Assembly: GCA_023015825.1 (NCBI GenBank)
Contig: JALKAW010000003.1
Coordinates: 186,001 to 250,000 of the forward strand
Reading direction: 5' to 3'
Length of the DNA: 64,000 bases
From: Flavobacteriaceae bacterium S0862
GTDB taxonomy: Bacteria > Bacteroidota > Bacteroidia > Flavobacteriales > Flavobacteriaceae
Below are positions 9,897-17,819 of this stretch, piece after piece (within the stretch, counting starts at the first letter, position 1; every line of letters starts with the position of its first letter). The notes beneath the pieces were generated by a model. It saw only the letters and a list, made by a program, of their open reading frames with translations, searched no databases and had not been told where the DNA came from. Made by a program: the position numbers and the translations under genes.

Positions 9897-11429
9897 TTAG
9901 TGTTTAAAATGTCTAGTTCCAGTCATTACCATTGTTAAATTATTCTCATTACAATAATCAATACTTAATTGGTCTTTTATGGAGCCTCCAGGTTGAATAA
10001 CAGCAGTGATTTCTGCATTATCAGCAATTTCCACACAATCTGGAAAAGGAAAAAATGCATCACTTGCCATAACAGCACCTTTTAGATCGAAATTAAAAGA
10101 TTGTGCTTTATGAATAGCTTGATTTAAAGCGTCTACACGACTTGTTTGTCCAGTACCACTTGCGCATAACTGCTTGTTTTTTGCAAGAACAATGGTGTTA
10201 GACTTTGTATGCTTACATAATTTTGAAGCAAATAATAGGTCTTCAAGCTCTGCTTCAGAAGGTGAGTTATTTGTAGCAGTGGTTAACATATCACGAGAAT
10301 CTGTAATATTATCACGCTCTTGCACTAAAGCACCATTTAAACAGGTTCTCACTGTGGTTTGAGGTAACTCAACATCTTTTTGAACTAAAAGAATTCTATT
10401 CTTTTTGCCTTTGAGAATTTCTAATGCTTTATTTGAAAAAGAAGGAGCAATTACCACTTCACAGAATAACTTATGAATCTCATTTGCAGTAGCAATATCA
10501 ATTTCAGTATTGCTAATTAAAATGCCTCCAAAGGCAGAAACGGGGTCACCTGCTAATGCATCAACATACGCTTGATGAATGGTGTTTCTTTGTGCCAAAC
10601 CACAAGCATTATTATGTTTTAAAATAGCAAAGGTTGGTGCATCACCTTTAAATTCGTTCATTAAATTAACTGCTGCATCAACATCTAAGAGATTGTTGTA
10701 GCTTAATTCTTTGCCATGAAGTTTGTCGAACATAGCTTCAAAATCACCAAAGAAAAATCCTTTTTGATGTGGATTTTCACCATAACGTAAGACCTTACCT
10801 TGGGTTTCGCTTATCTTCAACGATGCAATCTCATTATTTTTGTTGAAGTAATTAAAAATTGCTGAATCGTAATGCGAAGAGACATTAAACGATTTTGCTG
10901 CAAAATGCTTTCTGTCAGCCTCAGTAGTAGAACCATTATTTTTAGATATTAAATCTAAAAACTCTTGGTAATCATTAACCGACGAGACACAAATCACATC
11001 TTTATAATTTTTTGCTGCTGCACGTATTAACGAAATACCACCAATATCAATTTTTTCAATGATATCTTGGTTGCTTGCACCTGAAGCTACTGTTTTTTCA
11101 AAAGGATACAAATCTACAATCACAGAATCAATTTGCGGAATATCAAATTCTGCTAATTCAGCAACGTCTTGAGCATTGTCTTGACGATTTAAAATACCAC
11201 CAAAAATCTTTGGATGTAAAGTTTTTACGCGCCCTCCAAGAATAGAAGGGTAAGACGTGATGTCTTCAGCAGGAACAACGTTAATGCCTAAATCGTTAAT
11301 AAATTTTTGTGTACCTCCAGTAGAATAAATGGTTACACCTTGCTCGTTTAATTTTTTAACAATTGGTGCTAAACCGTCTTTGCTAAAAACGGAGATCAAT
11401 GCAGATTTAATGGTTTTGTTGCCGCTCAT
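9897..11429 (-). CDS. purH: Bifunctional AICAR formyltransferase / IMP cyclohydrolase
   Basis: Catalyses the last two steps of de novo purine synthesis, AICAR to FAICAR to IMP. The N-terminal IMP cyclohydrolase domain starts with SALISVFSKDG and contains GVTIYSTGGTQKF and RVKTLHPKIFGGIL. The C-terminal transformylase domain carries the catalytic Lys-His motif as LKHNNACGLA and ends with the QPGGSIKD segment. I chose the ATG at 11429 (510 residues) over a TTG at 11456, because a TAnnTTTG promoter box covers 11454-11461 and the family begins close to this Met. Confidence 0.97.
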   Translation of the reverse strand: MSGNKTIKSALISVFSKDGLAPIVKKLNEQGVTIYSTGGTQKFINDLGINVVPAEDITSYPSILGGRVKTLHPKIFGGILNRQDNAQDVAELAEFDIPQIDSVIVDLYPFEKTVASGASNQDIIEKIDIGGISLIRAAAKNYKDVICVSSVNDYQEFLDLISKNNGSTTEADRKHFAAKSFNVSSHYDSAIFNYFNKNNEIASLKISETQGKVLRYGENPHQKGFFFGDFEAMFDKLHGKELSYNNLLDVDAAVNLMNEFKGDAPTFAILKHNNACGLAQRNTIHQAYVDALAGDPVSAFGGILISNTEIDIATANEIHKLFCEVVIAPSFSNKALEILKGKKNRILLVQKDVELPQTTVRTCLNGALVQERDNITDSRDMLTTATNNSPSEAELEDLLFASKLCKHTKSNTIVLAKNKQLCASGTGQTSRVDALNQAIHKAQSFNFDLKGAVMASDAFFPFPDCVEIADNAEITAVIQPGGSIKDQLSIDYCNENNLTMVMTGTRHFKH

Positions 11430-11453
11430 TTTAGTGTGTTCTGTTATAAAGCG

Positions 11454-11461
11454 CAAAAGTA
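11454..11461 (-). promoter_or_regulatory. Probable purH promoter, -7 element
   Basis: On the minus strand the bases read TACTTTTG, matching the Bacteroidota -7 consensus TAnnTTTG. It lies 24 bp before the purH ATG at 11429. No strong -33 TTTG was seen. Confidence 0.5.
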
Positions 11462-11579
11462 CTAATTAATAGGAAAAATGCAGAGCAAGAAGTCTTGAAA
11501 ATGAGACGATTTTTTAACTAAATAGGCAAGTTGTTAACAAGTATGTTAGAATAGACAAAAGAGAAAGATATTAGTTTAA

Positions 11580-11788
11580 TTTTCTATTGTAGCCTTAATT
11601 GTTTTATTTCTTTCATTTAATTTTTGGAACTGATTCCACATTTGGGATTAATAAAACTGGAGGTTGGGCTTGGGATATTACTAAATCACCCATTTTGGAT
11701 AGGAGTTTTTTAGTTAGTAGTTTTGGCTTTTTTAGCTATTACTATAATAACCATAGCTTTAGTTATGCTAAAAAGATTTTTCAAATAA
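11580..11788 (+). pseudogene. Decayed remnant of a small membrane-protein gene
   Basis: The 360 bp between purH and the GAF gene contain no intact gene. In one plus-strand frame (11621-11788) the translation reads as coding-like membrane sequence, with LGLIKLEVGLGILLNHPFW, then one TAG stop (11711-11713), then a hydrophobic helix ending in MLKRFFK and a stop at 11786-11788. Another frame just upstream (from 11580) gives SIVALIVLFLSFNFW before a stop. This suggests a gene broken by at least one stop and one frameshift. An overlapping 67-residue open frame in a third frame looks like a shadow. Homology is not assigned. Confidence 0.35.
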
Positions 11789-12244
11789 TCATAAAATCCT
11801 AGCAACCTCTTTACATACAAACTCTAAAAAACGCTCATCAGCTTCAGTAAAAGGGTCAGGAGTGTTTGAGTCAATATCGATCTGCCCAATATTTTCGCCA
11901 TTCACAAAAATTGGAATAACAATTTCGGCTTTCACAGTAATGCTACATGCAATATAATTGTCTTGAGCAGCAACGTCTGGCACCACAAAATTTTGGTTAC
12001 TCACAGCAACTTGACCGCAAATACCTTTCCCAAACGGAATAATAGTATGGTCTGTTGGTTCGCCTTCGTAAGGTCCAAGTTTTAGCTCTTCTTTGTCACC
12101 ATTTTTAAAATAAAAACCTACCCAATTATAATAGTTAATATTAGATTCTAACAACTTACAGATGTCATACAACCGATTTTCTATAGTTTCATTGGTGTTT
12201 GAAACAATTTCGGTTATTTTTGGTTCGAGAGCCTTTAGTTCCAT
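11789..12244 (-). CDS. GAF-domain free methionine-(R)-sulfoxide reductase-like protein
   Basis: A 151-residue single GAF domain of the fRMsr (MsrC) family, which reduces free methionine-R-sulfoxide. Family features are WVGFYF, LKLGPYEGEP, IPFGKGICG, the catalytic-type IACS, EIVIPIFVNGENIGQIDIDS and FTEADERFLE. Two of the three cysteines known in the E. coli enzyme are present (GICG and IACS). The one ten residues before GICG is His here, so the resolving chemistry may differ. The stop abuts the remnant membrane gene; the gene diverges from xrtF with about 40 bp between them. Confidence 0.85.
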   Translation of the reverse strand: MELKALEPKITEIVSNTNETIENRLYDICKLLESNINYYNWVGFYFKNGDKEELKLGPYEGEPTDHTIIPFGKGICGQVAVSNQNFVVPDVAAQDNYIACSITVKAEIVIPIFVNGENIGQIDIDSNTPDPFTEADERFLEFVCKEVARIL

Positions 12245-12284
12245 ATTGTAATTTTTTGTAAAAGTATTTAAAAATCAAATCAAT

Positions 12285-12836
12285 TTGCAAGCACTTTTAG
12301 TAAAATATAAATCGGTTATTAAATTCATTCTAACATTTGTGTTAGTGTATGCTGTTTTATCGGTTGCTTACAAACTGTATTTAGATTATTCAGATGGCTC
12401 AAATTTTTACCCCGATTATGTCACAAATCTCACTGCTAAACAAAGTGAGTCACTTTTAGATTCGCTAGGTTATGAGGCTTCAATTGAAGCGCACCCTGAT
12501 GAGCCATCTATGAAGTTAATTATAAATAACAAATACGTTGCAAGGGTTATTGAAGGTTGTAATTCCATTAGTATTATTATTTTATTTATTTCGTTTATCA
12601 TTGCTTTTGCTGGACGATTAAAACCGACCATTTTTTACCTTTTAGCTGGAAGTGTTTTGATTTATGTTGTCAATTTGTTTCGAATTGTTATTCTTTCAAT
12701 TGGCTTATTTCATTACCCATGGAGACGTGATATTCTACATAATATAATATTTCCATTAATTATTTATGGTATGGTATTTTTATTGTGGATGGCTTGGGTA
12801 AATCGTTTTGCTACTTTTAAAAAACAAGATGCATAA
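12285..12836 (+). CDS. xrtF: Exosortase family protein XrtF
   Basis: A 183-residue multi-pass membrane protein of the exosortase/archaeosortase superfamily, which processes C-terminal sorting signals of exported proteins. The three catalytic residues are in place: Cys92 in VIEGCNSIS, Arg133 in VVNLFRIV and His152 in DILHNIIFP. About five helices are visible, and the periplasmic loop HPDEPSMKLIINNKYVAR is characteristic of XrtF. The start is TTG (12285); the next in-frame Met is residue 76, inside the conserved part, so a non-ATG start is needed. It overlaps the next gene by eight bases. Confidence 0.92.
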   Translation: MQALLVKYKSVIKFILTFVLVYAVLSVAYKLYLDYSDGSNFYPDYVTNLTAKQSESLLDSLGYEASIEAHPDEPSMKLIINNKYVARVIEGCNSISIIILFISFIIAFAGRLKPTIFYLLAGSVLIYVVNLFRIVILSIGLFHYPWRRDILHNIIFPLIIYGMVFLLWMAWVNRFATFKKQDA

Positions 12837-13257
12837 GTGGATAAAATACATAATCATTTTTGGTTTGGTAGTGCTATTAGCATTAGTTAGATATTTTGAA
12901 GATTATTTGTTTTATGATCCGTATTTGCAGTTTTTTGAAAATGACTATTTGTATATCGATTCGCCAAGACGCGAAGCTTTAAAACTTACCCTTTTTACAA
13001 CGTTAAGATATGTTTTAAATACTGTTATTTCCTTAGGCATTTTATTTGTTGTTTTTAAGGATAAAAGTGTTGTTAAGTTTTCGGTTATTATTTATGGAAT
13101 TGCATATTTATTTCTGCTAGCTGCGTTTCTATATTTTGTAATAAACCCAAAGAAAGAAGAGTATTACTTGTTTTTTAATATTCGTAGGTTTTTAATTCAG
13201 CCTTTAATTTTGGTAGTGCTATTGCCAGCCTTTTACTACAATAAAATAAGACGTTAA
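12829..13257 (+). CDS. Exosortase F system-associated membrane protein
   Basis: About 142 residues with four hydrophobic helices. This family always sits directly after xrtF in Flavobacteriia, and the segments VRYFEDYLFYDPY and KKEEYYLFFNIRRFLIQP fit it. The ATG at 12829 lies inside the end of xrtF, which indicates translational coupling; an in-frame TTG at 12808 is less likely. Its molecular role is unknown, but by context it assists XrtF or its substrate. Confidence 0.85.
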   Translation: MHKWIKYIIIFGLVVLLALVRYFEDYLFYDPYLQFFENDYLYIDSPRREALKLTLFTTLRYVLNTVISLGILFVVFKDKSVVKFSVIIYGIAYLFLLAAFLYFVINPKKEEYYLFFNIRRFLIQPLILVVLLPAFYYNKIRR

Positions 13258-13316
13258 TGTTTGTAAAAAAGCAAAGCTTATTTTTAGTTTTTATATCTTT
13301 GCTGACATCTATGATA

Positions 13317-13724
13317 ATGATAAAGCAAATATTTCATAAAGTTTTTTCACTAAGTCTCGCTCTTATTGTGTTATGCTCTACTGTCTCTTTTAAAGTTGAA
13401 AAACATTTTTGTGGTGATGCTCTAATAGATGTAGCTGTTTTTACTGGAGCAGAAGATTGTAGTGGCATTAACACAAACAATACTGATTACACAAAAAAAA
13501 GCTGCTGTAAAAATGAAATATCTGTTATTGAAGGTCAAAGTGAATTACTTGTAAAAATTTTTGATGATTTAGATTTAGAGCAACAAATTTTTGTTGCATC
13601 TTTTACTCATTCATATAGTAATCTTTTTAAAAGATTACCTCAATTAGTCATTCCTCATAAAGATTATTCTCCTCCAAACTTGGTCATCGATAAGCAAATC
13701 ATGGATCAAGTATTTTTAATCTGA
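13317..13724 (+). CDS. HYC_CC_PP family exported protein
   Basis: About 135 residues with a signal peptide (MIKQIFHKVFSLSLALIVLCS) and the three short motifs that name the family: a His-x-Cys in KHFCGD, a Cys-Cys pair in KKSCCKNE, and Pro-Pro in YSPPNLVI. Proteins of this type are found beside TonB-dependent receptors and heavy-metal proteins in Bacteroidota, exactly as here. I took the ATG at 13317 because it opens the signal peptide directly and a TAnnTTTG-like sequence (TATCTTTG, 13293-13300) lies just upstream; a longer frame begins at 13257. The role is unknown but probably metal handling in the periplasm. Confidence 0.75.
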   Translation: MIKQIFHKVFSLSLALIVLCSTVSFKVEKHFCGDALIDVAVFTGAEDCSGINTNNTDYTKKSCCKNEISVIEGQSELLVKIFDDLDLEQQIFVASFTHSYSNLFKRLPQLVIPHKDYSPPNLVIDKQIMDQVFLI

Positions 13725-13821
13725 TATTTTTTAATAGTTGTTGCTATAATTTCTAGCAATATTTACCGCAATGATTTCAATGCGAAATTCTCAAATCATA
13801 AACTATTAGAAAAAATATACT

Positions 13822-16056
13822 TTGAAACGTATTATATACATACTGCTTTTAATACCAACCTTTATGTGTTCACAAGAAGAACTTAAAGGAATAATTTTTG
13901 AAGCAAACAAAAAAAACGAGAAAATATCTTTGCCAGGAGCAAATGTGTATTGGCTTAATACTACAGTTGGTGATGTTACTGATATTGATGGTAATTTTAG
14001 TCTTCCTTACAAAAAGGAATACAAAAAACTTGTCATAAGTTATGTTGGTTTTACAACTGATACTATAACGATTACCAGTAATAAAATGGTGAAACATTGG
14101 TTAAACCCATCGTCAAATTTAGATGAAGTTACTATTAGAGGTAGAAACAAAGCCATGGCAACATCATATTTTGCGTCGCAAAATGTGATTAATGTGAGTA
14201 GTGAAGAGCTGTTGAAAGCTGCTTGCTGTAATCTATCGGAAAGTTTTGAAACCAATCCTTCGATAGACGTCAATTTTGCCGATGCAGTATCTGGAACACG
14301 ACAAATAAAAATGCTAGGTTTAACAAGTCCTTATATATTAATTACAACCGAGAATGTGCCGTCTATAAGAGGAGCATCCCAAGCCTATGGTTTAAGTTTT
14401 ATTCCTGGGACTTGGGTAGAGAGTATTCAAATCACAAAAGGTGCAGGAAGTGCTGTTAACGGTTTCGAAAGCATTGCTGGACAAATAAATGCAGAATTAA
14501 AAAAACCGCTAACAGACGATAAACTTTTTGTTAACCTATTTGCTGCAGGAAGCGAGCGTGTAGAACTTAATACACACTTAAACACGAAAGTCAGTGAAAA
14601 ATGGTCAACTGGAGTATATCTTCATGGAAACACGCATAATAAAAAGCATGATGTAAATGATGATGGTTTCTTAGACATGCCTTTGTATCATCAAATTAAT
14701 GTGATGAATCGTTGGCAGTATATTGATAATGAAAAAGGCTTTGTGAGTTTTTTAAATGTTCGATATCTAGACGATGAAAAGCAATCAGGACAGGTAAATT
14801 TTAACTCTAAAACTGATAAGTTGACCACTAATACTTGGGGTAGTGAAATAGATACTAAACGTATTGATCTGTCTGTTAAATTTGGCTATGTGAATCCAGA
14901 AATTCCATACCAAAAACTAGGCGTACAATTAGCTTATAGCAATCATGAGCAAGAGTCATACTTTGGATTGAATGCATACAATATTAAACACAATAGTTTT
15001 TATGCAAATGTGGTGTATAATTCAATAATAAGTGATTCTAGGCATAAAGTAAAAACAGGGGTTAGTTATGCTAGCGATGTTTATGATGAAGACGTAAACG
15101 CCAATAAATTTACAAGAAATGAAAACTCAGTTGGTGCATTTTTTGAATATGCTTATGATAATTTAGAAGCTTTAAATTTAACAGCTGGAGTACGAGTAGA
15201 TCATAGTAATTTACTTGGTACATTTATAACACCTAGAATTCATTTAAGATATACACCTTGGGAAAAATCGGCGTTTAGAGCATCTATTGGAAGAGGAAAA
15301 CGAAGTGCTAATATTTTTGCTGAAAACCAAAAAATGTTTGCAACCTCTAGGACTATTAATCTTGTCGATACTGGTGGTGATATTTATGGATTAGATCCAG
15401 AAATAGCTTGGAATTACGGTGTATCTTACCTACAAGGGTTTAATCTTTTTGGACAAAAAGCAGATATAACATTTGATTTTTATAGAACTGATTTTAAAAA
15501 CCAAGTAGTAGTAGATTATGAAAACTCACAGGAAGTTAGTTTTTATAACCTAGAAGGAGATAGTTATGCCAATAGTTTTCAAACAGAATTTAACTACAAT
15601 ATATCAGAAGGTTTAGATGTAAGATTGGCATATAAATTTTATGATGTAAAAACCCAATACAATTCTGGAAAATTTGAAAAATCATTAACACCAAAGCATC
15701 GGTTATTTGCAAATGTCTCTTATATGACTAAAGTAAAAAACAATTCTAGATGGAAGTTTGACGCAACATTTAATAGGTTAAGTAAGCAGCGTTTTTCATC
15801 AACACAAAATAATCCAATTCAGTATCAACTTCCTGATTATTCAAATAGTTTAGCAACACTTAATGCACAAGTCACTAAAGTGTTTTCTAATAAATTTGAA
15901 GTATATTTAGGAGGTGAAAACATCACGAATGTAAAACAAAATAATCCAGTAGTTACTGCTGATAATCCATTTAGCAGTAGTTTTGATACTACATTTGTTT
16001 ATGGTCCAATTTTTGGAAGTAACTATTATGCAGGTTTAAGATTAAAAATAAATTAA
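13822..16056 (+). CDS. TonB-dependent outer-membrane receptor with carboxypeptidase-like domain
   Basis: A 744-residue outer-membrane transporter energised by TonB. After the signal peptide come a carboxypeptidase-regulatory-like domain (residues about 20-100, with PGANVYWLNTTVGDVTDIDG), a plug domain (about 105-230, with QIKMLGLTSPYILITTENVP and GAGSAVNGFESIAGQIN), and a beta barrel ending GLRLKIN. The plug contains an unusual AACCNLSESFE segment. The start is TTG (13822). The flanking HYC_CC_PP and HMA genes suggest a metal or metallophore substrate such as copper; this is inferred from context. Confidence 0.93.
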   Translation: MKRIIYILLLIPTFMCSQEELKGIIFEANKKNEKISLPGANVYWLNTTVGDVTDIDGNFSLPYKKEYKKLVISYVGFTTDTITITSNKMVKHWLNPSSNLDEVTIRGRNKAMATSYFASQNVINVSSEELLKAACCNLSESFETNPSIDVNFADAVSGTRQIKMLGLTSPYILITTENVPSIRGASQAYGLSFIPGTWVESIQITKGAGSAVNGFESIAGQINAELKKPLTDDKLFVNLFAAGSERVELNTHLNTKVSEKWSTGVYLHGNTHNKKHDVNDDGFLDMPLYHQINVMNRWQYIDNEKGFVSFLNVRYLDDEKQSGQVNFNSKTDKLTTNTWGSEIDTKRIDLSVKFGYVNPEIPYQKLGVQLAYSNHEQESYFGLNAYNIKHNSFYANVVYNSIISDSRHKVKTGVSYASDVYDEDVNANKFTRNENSVGAFFEYAYDNLEALNLTAGVRVDHSNLLGTFITPRIHLRYTPWEKSAFRASIGRGKRSANIFAENQKMFATSRTINLVDTGGDIYGLDPEIAWNYGVSYLQGFNLFGQKADITFDFYRTDFKNQVVVDYENSQEVSFYNLEGDSYANSFQTEFNYNISEGLDVRLAYKFYDVKTQYNSGKFEKSLTPKHRLFANVSYMTKVKNNSRWKFDATFNRLSKQRFSSTQNNPIQYQLPDYSNSLATLNAQVTKVFSNKFEVYLGGENITNVKQNNPVVTADNPFSSSFDTTFVYGPIFGSNYYAGLRLKIN

Positions 16057-16058
16057 AA

Positions 16059-16436
16059 ATGAAAAAAGTATTAGTATTAACAATTATGCTACTTGGTGTA
16101 ACATCATTTGCACAAAACAAAAACGCAAAGGCATCGCTTGAAGTTGATGGGGTTTGCTTAATGTGTAAAGAGCGAATAGAAAAAGCCAGTGTAAAAACTA
16201 AGGGTGTGAAATCGGCAGTTTGGGATGTAAAAACTCACGAACTTAAATTAATTTTCGACGAGCGTAAAACAAATTTAGACGCTATTAGAAAAAATATTGT
16301 AGCTGTAGGTCACGACACCAAAGAACTTAAAGCTACAGACGAAGCTTATAACAGTGTTCATCCTTGCTGTAAATACAGAGATGAGGATGTAAAAAAAGAT
16401 CACGAAAACGAAACAAAAACGAAAACAAAAAATTAA
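16059..16436 (+). CDS. Exported heavy-metal-associated (HMA) domain protein
   Basis: A 125-residue protein with a signal peptide (to about residue 19) and an HMA ferredoxin-like fold. The metal-binding loop is GVCLMCKERIE with Cys33 and Cys36, matching the CxxC of copper and mercury chaperones. A second soft-metal site may be HPCCKYRDED near residue 100, followed by a charged, Lys/Glu-rich tail. It starts two bases after the receptor stop, so it is co-transcribed and probably accepts or buffers metal in the periplasm. Confidence 0.9.
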   Translation: MKKVLVLTIMLLGVTSFAQNKNAKASLEVDGVCLMCKERIEKASVKTKGVKSAVWDVKTHELKLIFDERKTNLDAIRKNIVAVGHDTKELKATDEAYNSVHPCCKYRDEDVKKDHENETKTKTKN

Positions 16437-16442
16437 GTAACG

Positions 16443-16721
16443 ATGAAAAAAATACTATTAATTTTAGCATTAATGCTAAGTGCAAGTACAGTTTTAGTGT
16501 CTTGCAAAGGAGAAAAAAAAGAGCACAGTGAAGAAACTGAAATGCAAGAAAACCATGCGGCAAGTAAAGCTGATATGGCTATGAACGACATTTACCAATG
16601 CCCAATGGATTGCGAAGAAGGAAAAACTTATGATAAAGAAGGAAATTGTCCTGTTTGCAAAATGACTTTAAAGAAAGTTGAGGGTGATAAGGACGAAAAT
16701 CACTCTGAAGATAATGATTAA
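16443..16721 (+). CDS. Lipoprotein with heavy-metal-binding domain
   Basis: A 92-residue lipoprotein (lipobox VLVSC) with an acidic linker and one heavy-metal-binding domain of the YHS-like type: YQCPMDCEEGKTYDKEGNCP followed by VCKMTLKKV. Such domains occur in copper efflux adaptor proteins of the CusB type. It follows the HMA gene by six bases and is closed by a strong terminator, so HYC_CC_PP, receptor, HMA and this lipoprotein form a transcriptional group. Confidence 0.9.
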   Translation: MKKILLILALMLSASTVLVSCKGEKKEHSEETEMQENHAASKADMAMNDIYQCPMDCEEGKTYDKEGNCPVCKMTLKKVEGDKDENHSEDND

Positions 16722-16741
16722 TTTAATCTACAAATAATTGA

Positions 16742-16775
16742 AAAAGCACTTAGTTTTTACTAAGTGCTTTTTTTA
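16742..16775 (+). terminator. Strong intrinsic terminator
   Basis: Perfect 12-bp inverted repeat, AAAAGCACTTAG at 16742-16753 and its complement at 16760-16771, then a T-run. It ends the metal-handling gene group. Confidence 0.9.
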
Positions 16776-16845
16776 TGATTAAAAAGTAAAAAGTAAAAAG
16801 TAAGGAATAGAATTATTATGCGACTTTTTAGGAAGAAACTACCAA

Positions 16846-17808
16846 ATGAATTCAAAACTAATATTAATTTGTTTAGTATTAATATCTTCTTTAAGCTATG
16901 CGCAAACATGTTGCTCAGGTGGAATTCCATTATCAAATAATATAGGATTGCCAACACTGAGTAAAGGGAGTTTGCAAATTGGTATTAATTATGATTACAA
17001 CAATCTTAATACTTTAAATTTTGGTAAGGAAAAACTTGATGATGATTCTAGGTTGAGAGTGACACATTCAGCATTACTAAATGTTAATTATTCTGTTTTC
17101 AAAAATGTATCGGTAGAGGGCTTATTTACCTATGTTAACCAACGAAGAACAATCACACAATTCGGCAATAACAATTTAGATCAAACTTCAGGGATAGGAG
17201 ATGCTGTATTGCTTACAATGTATAGATATCAGCCAAATAAAATTAAAAATTTAGAGTTTAATATTGGTATTGGGACAAAAATCCCACTTGGTTCTACTAC
17301 CGAAAAAAGTGCTGAAGGCATTGTTTTAAATGCCGACTTACAACCCGGAAGCAATACTTGGGATGTTATTTATTTAATGTCGATGGGAAAAAGTTTTGAT
17401 TTTAGACCATCTTTACAAATAGGTGGAAGGATTCTTTATCGAGCAACAGGAGTCAATAATTCGTACTATGGAAATACTAGCTATAAATTTGGTAACGAAT
17501 TTTTATCGTATCTAAGTTTTTCAGATGTCTTCGTTGCTCTTAAAACCTTAATTTCACCCAGTTTATCTTTAAAGTATAGAAACGCAGTTAAAGATGAATT
17601 AGATGCGTTTTCGTTAGATAATACTGGAGGAAAGTTTGTGTCAATAATTCCGAATCTTGCAATAGATATAACACCTAGCATTACTTTTTCAACAAGGGCT
17701 GAATTACCAATTGTTAGTAATGTTGATGGGACTCAATTAGCACCAACATATAGAATAACTACTGGTCTAATTTTTAAATTTGAGGCGAGACAAACATTGT
17801 TTAATTAA
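16846..17808 (+). CDS. Outer-membrane beta-barrel (transporter-like) protein
   Basis: A 320-residue protein with a signal peptide (cleavage after SYAQ) and alternating beta-strand sequence through to the C-terminal aromatic end, as in the putative MetA-pathway/transporter barrel family. The mature N-terminus begins TCCSGGIPLSNN, with a Cys pair immediately after the cleavage site. It has no enzymatic motif. It precedes the DUF3179 gene by 11 bp and follows the metal genes after a terminator. Function unknown; a channel or metal-related barrel is plausible. Confidence 0.75.
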   Translation: MNSKLILICLVLISSLSYAQTCCSGGIPLSNNIGLPTLSKGSLQIGINYDYNNLNTLNFGKEKLDDDSRLRVTHSALLNVNYSVFKNVSVEGLFTYVNQRRTITQFGNNNLDQTSGIGDAVLLTMYRYQPNKIKNLEFNIGIGTKIPLGSTTEKSAEGIVLNADLQPGSNTWDVIYLMSMGKSFDFRPSLQIGGRILYRATGVNNSYYGNTSYKFGNEFLSYLSFSDVFVALKTLISPSLSLKYRNAVKDELDAFSLDNTGGKFVSIIPNLAIDITPSITFSTRAELPIVSNVDGTQLAPTYRITTGLIFKFEARQTLFN

Positions 17809-17819
17809 TTAGAATAACT

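Noticed and set aside
11599-11802. 67-residue open frame between purH and the GAF gene as a real gene
   Set aside because: The neighbouring frame gives a much better membrane-protein-like translation, and this frame overlaps the end of the GAF gene; more likely debris of the same decayed gene.
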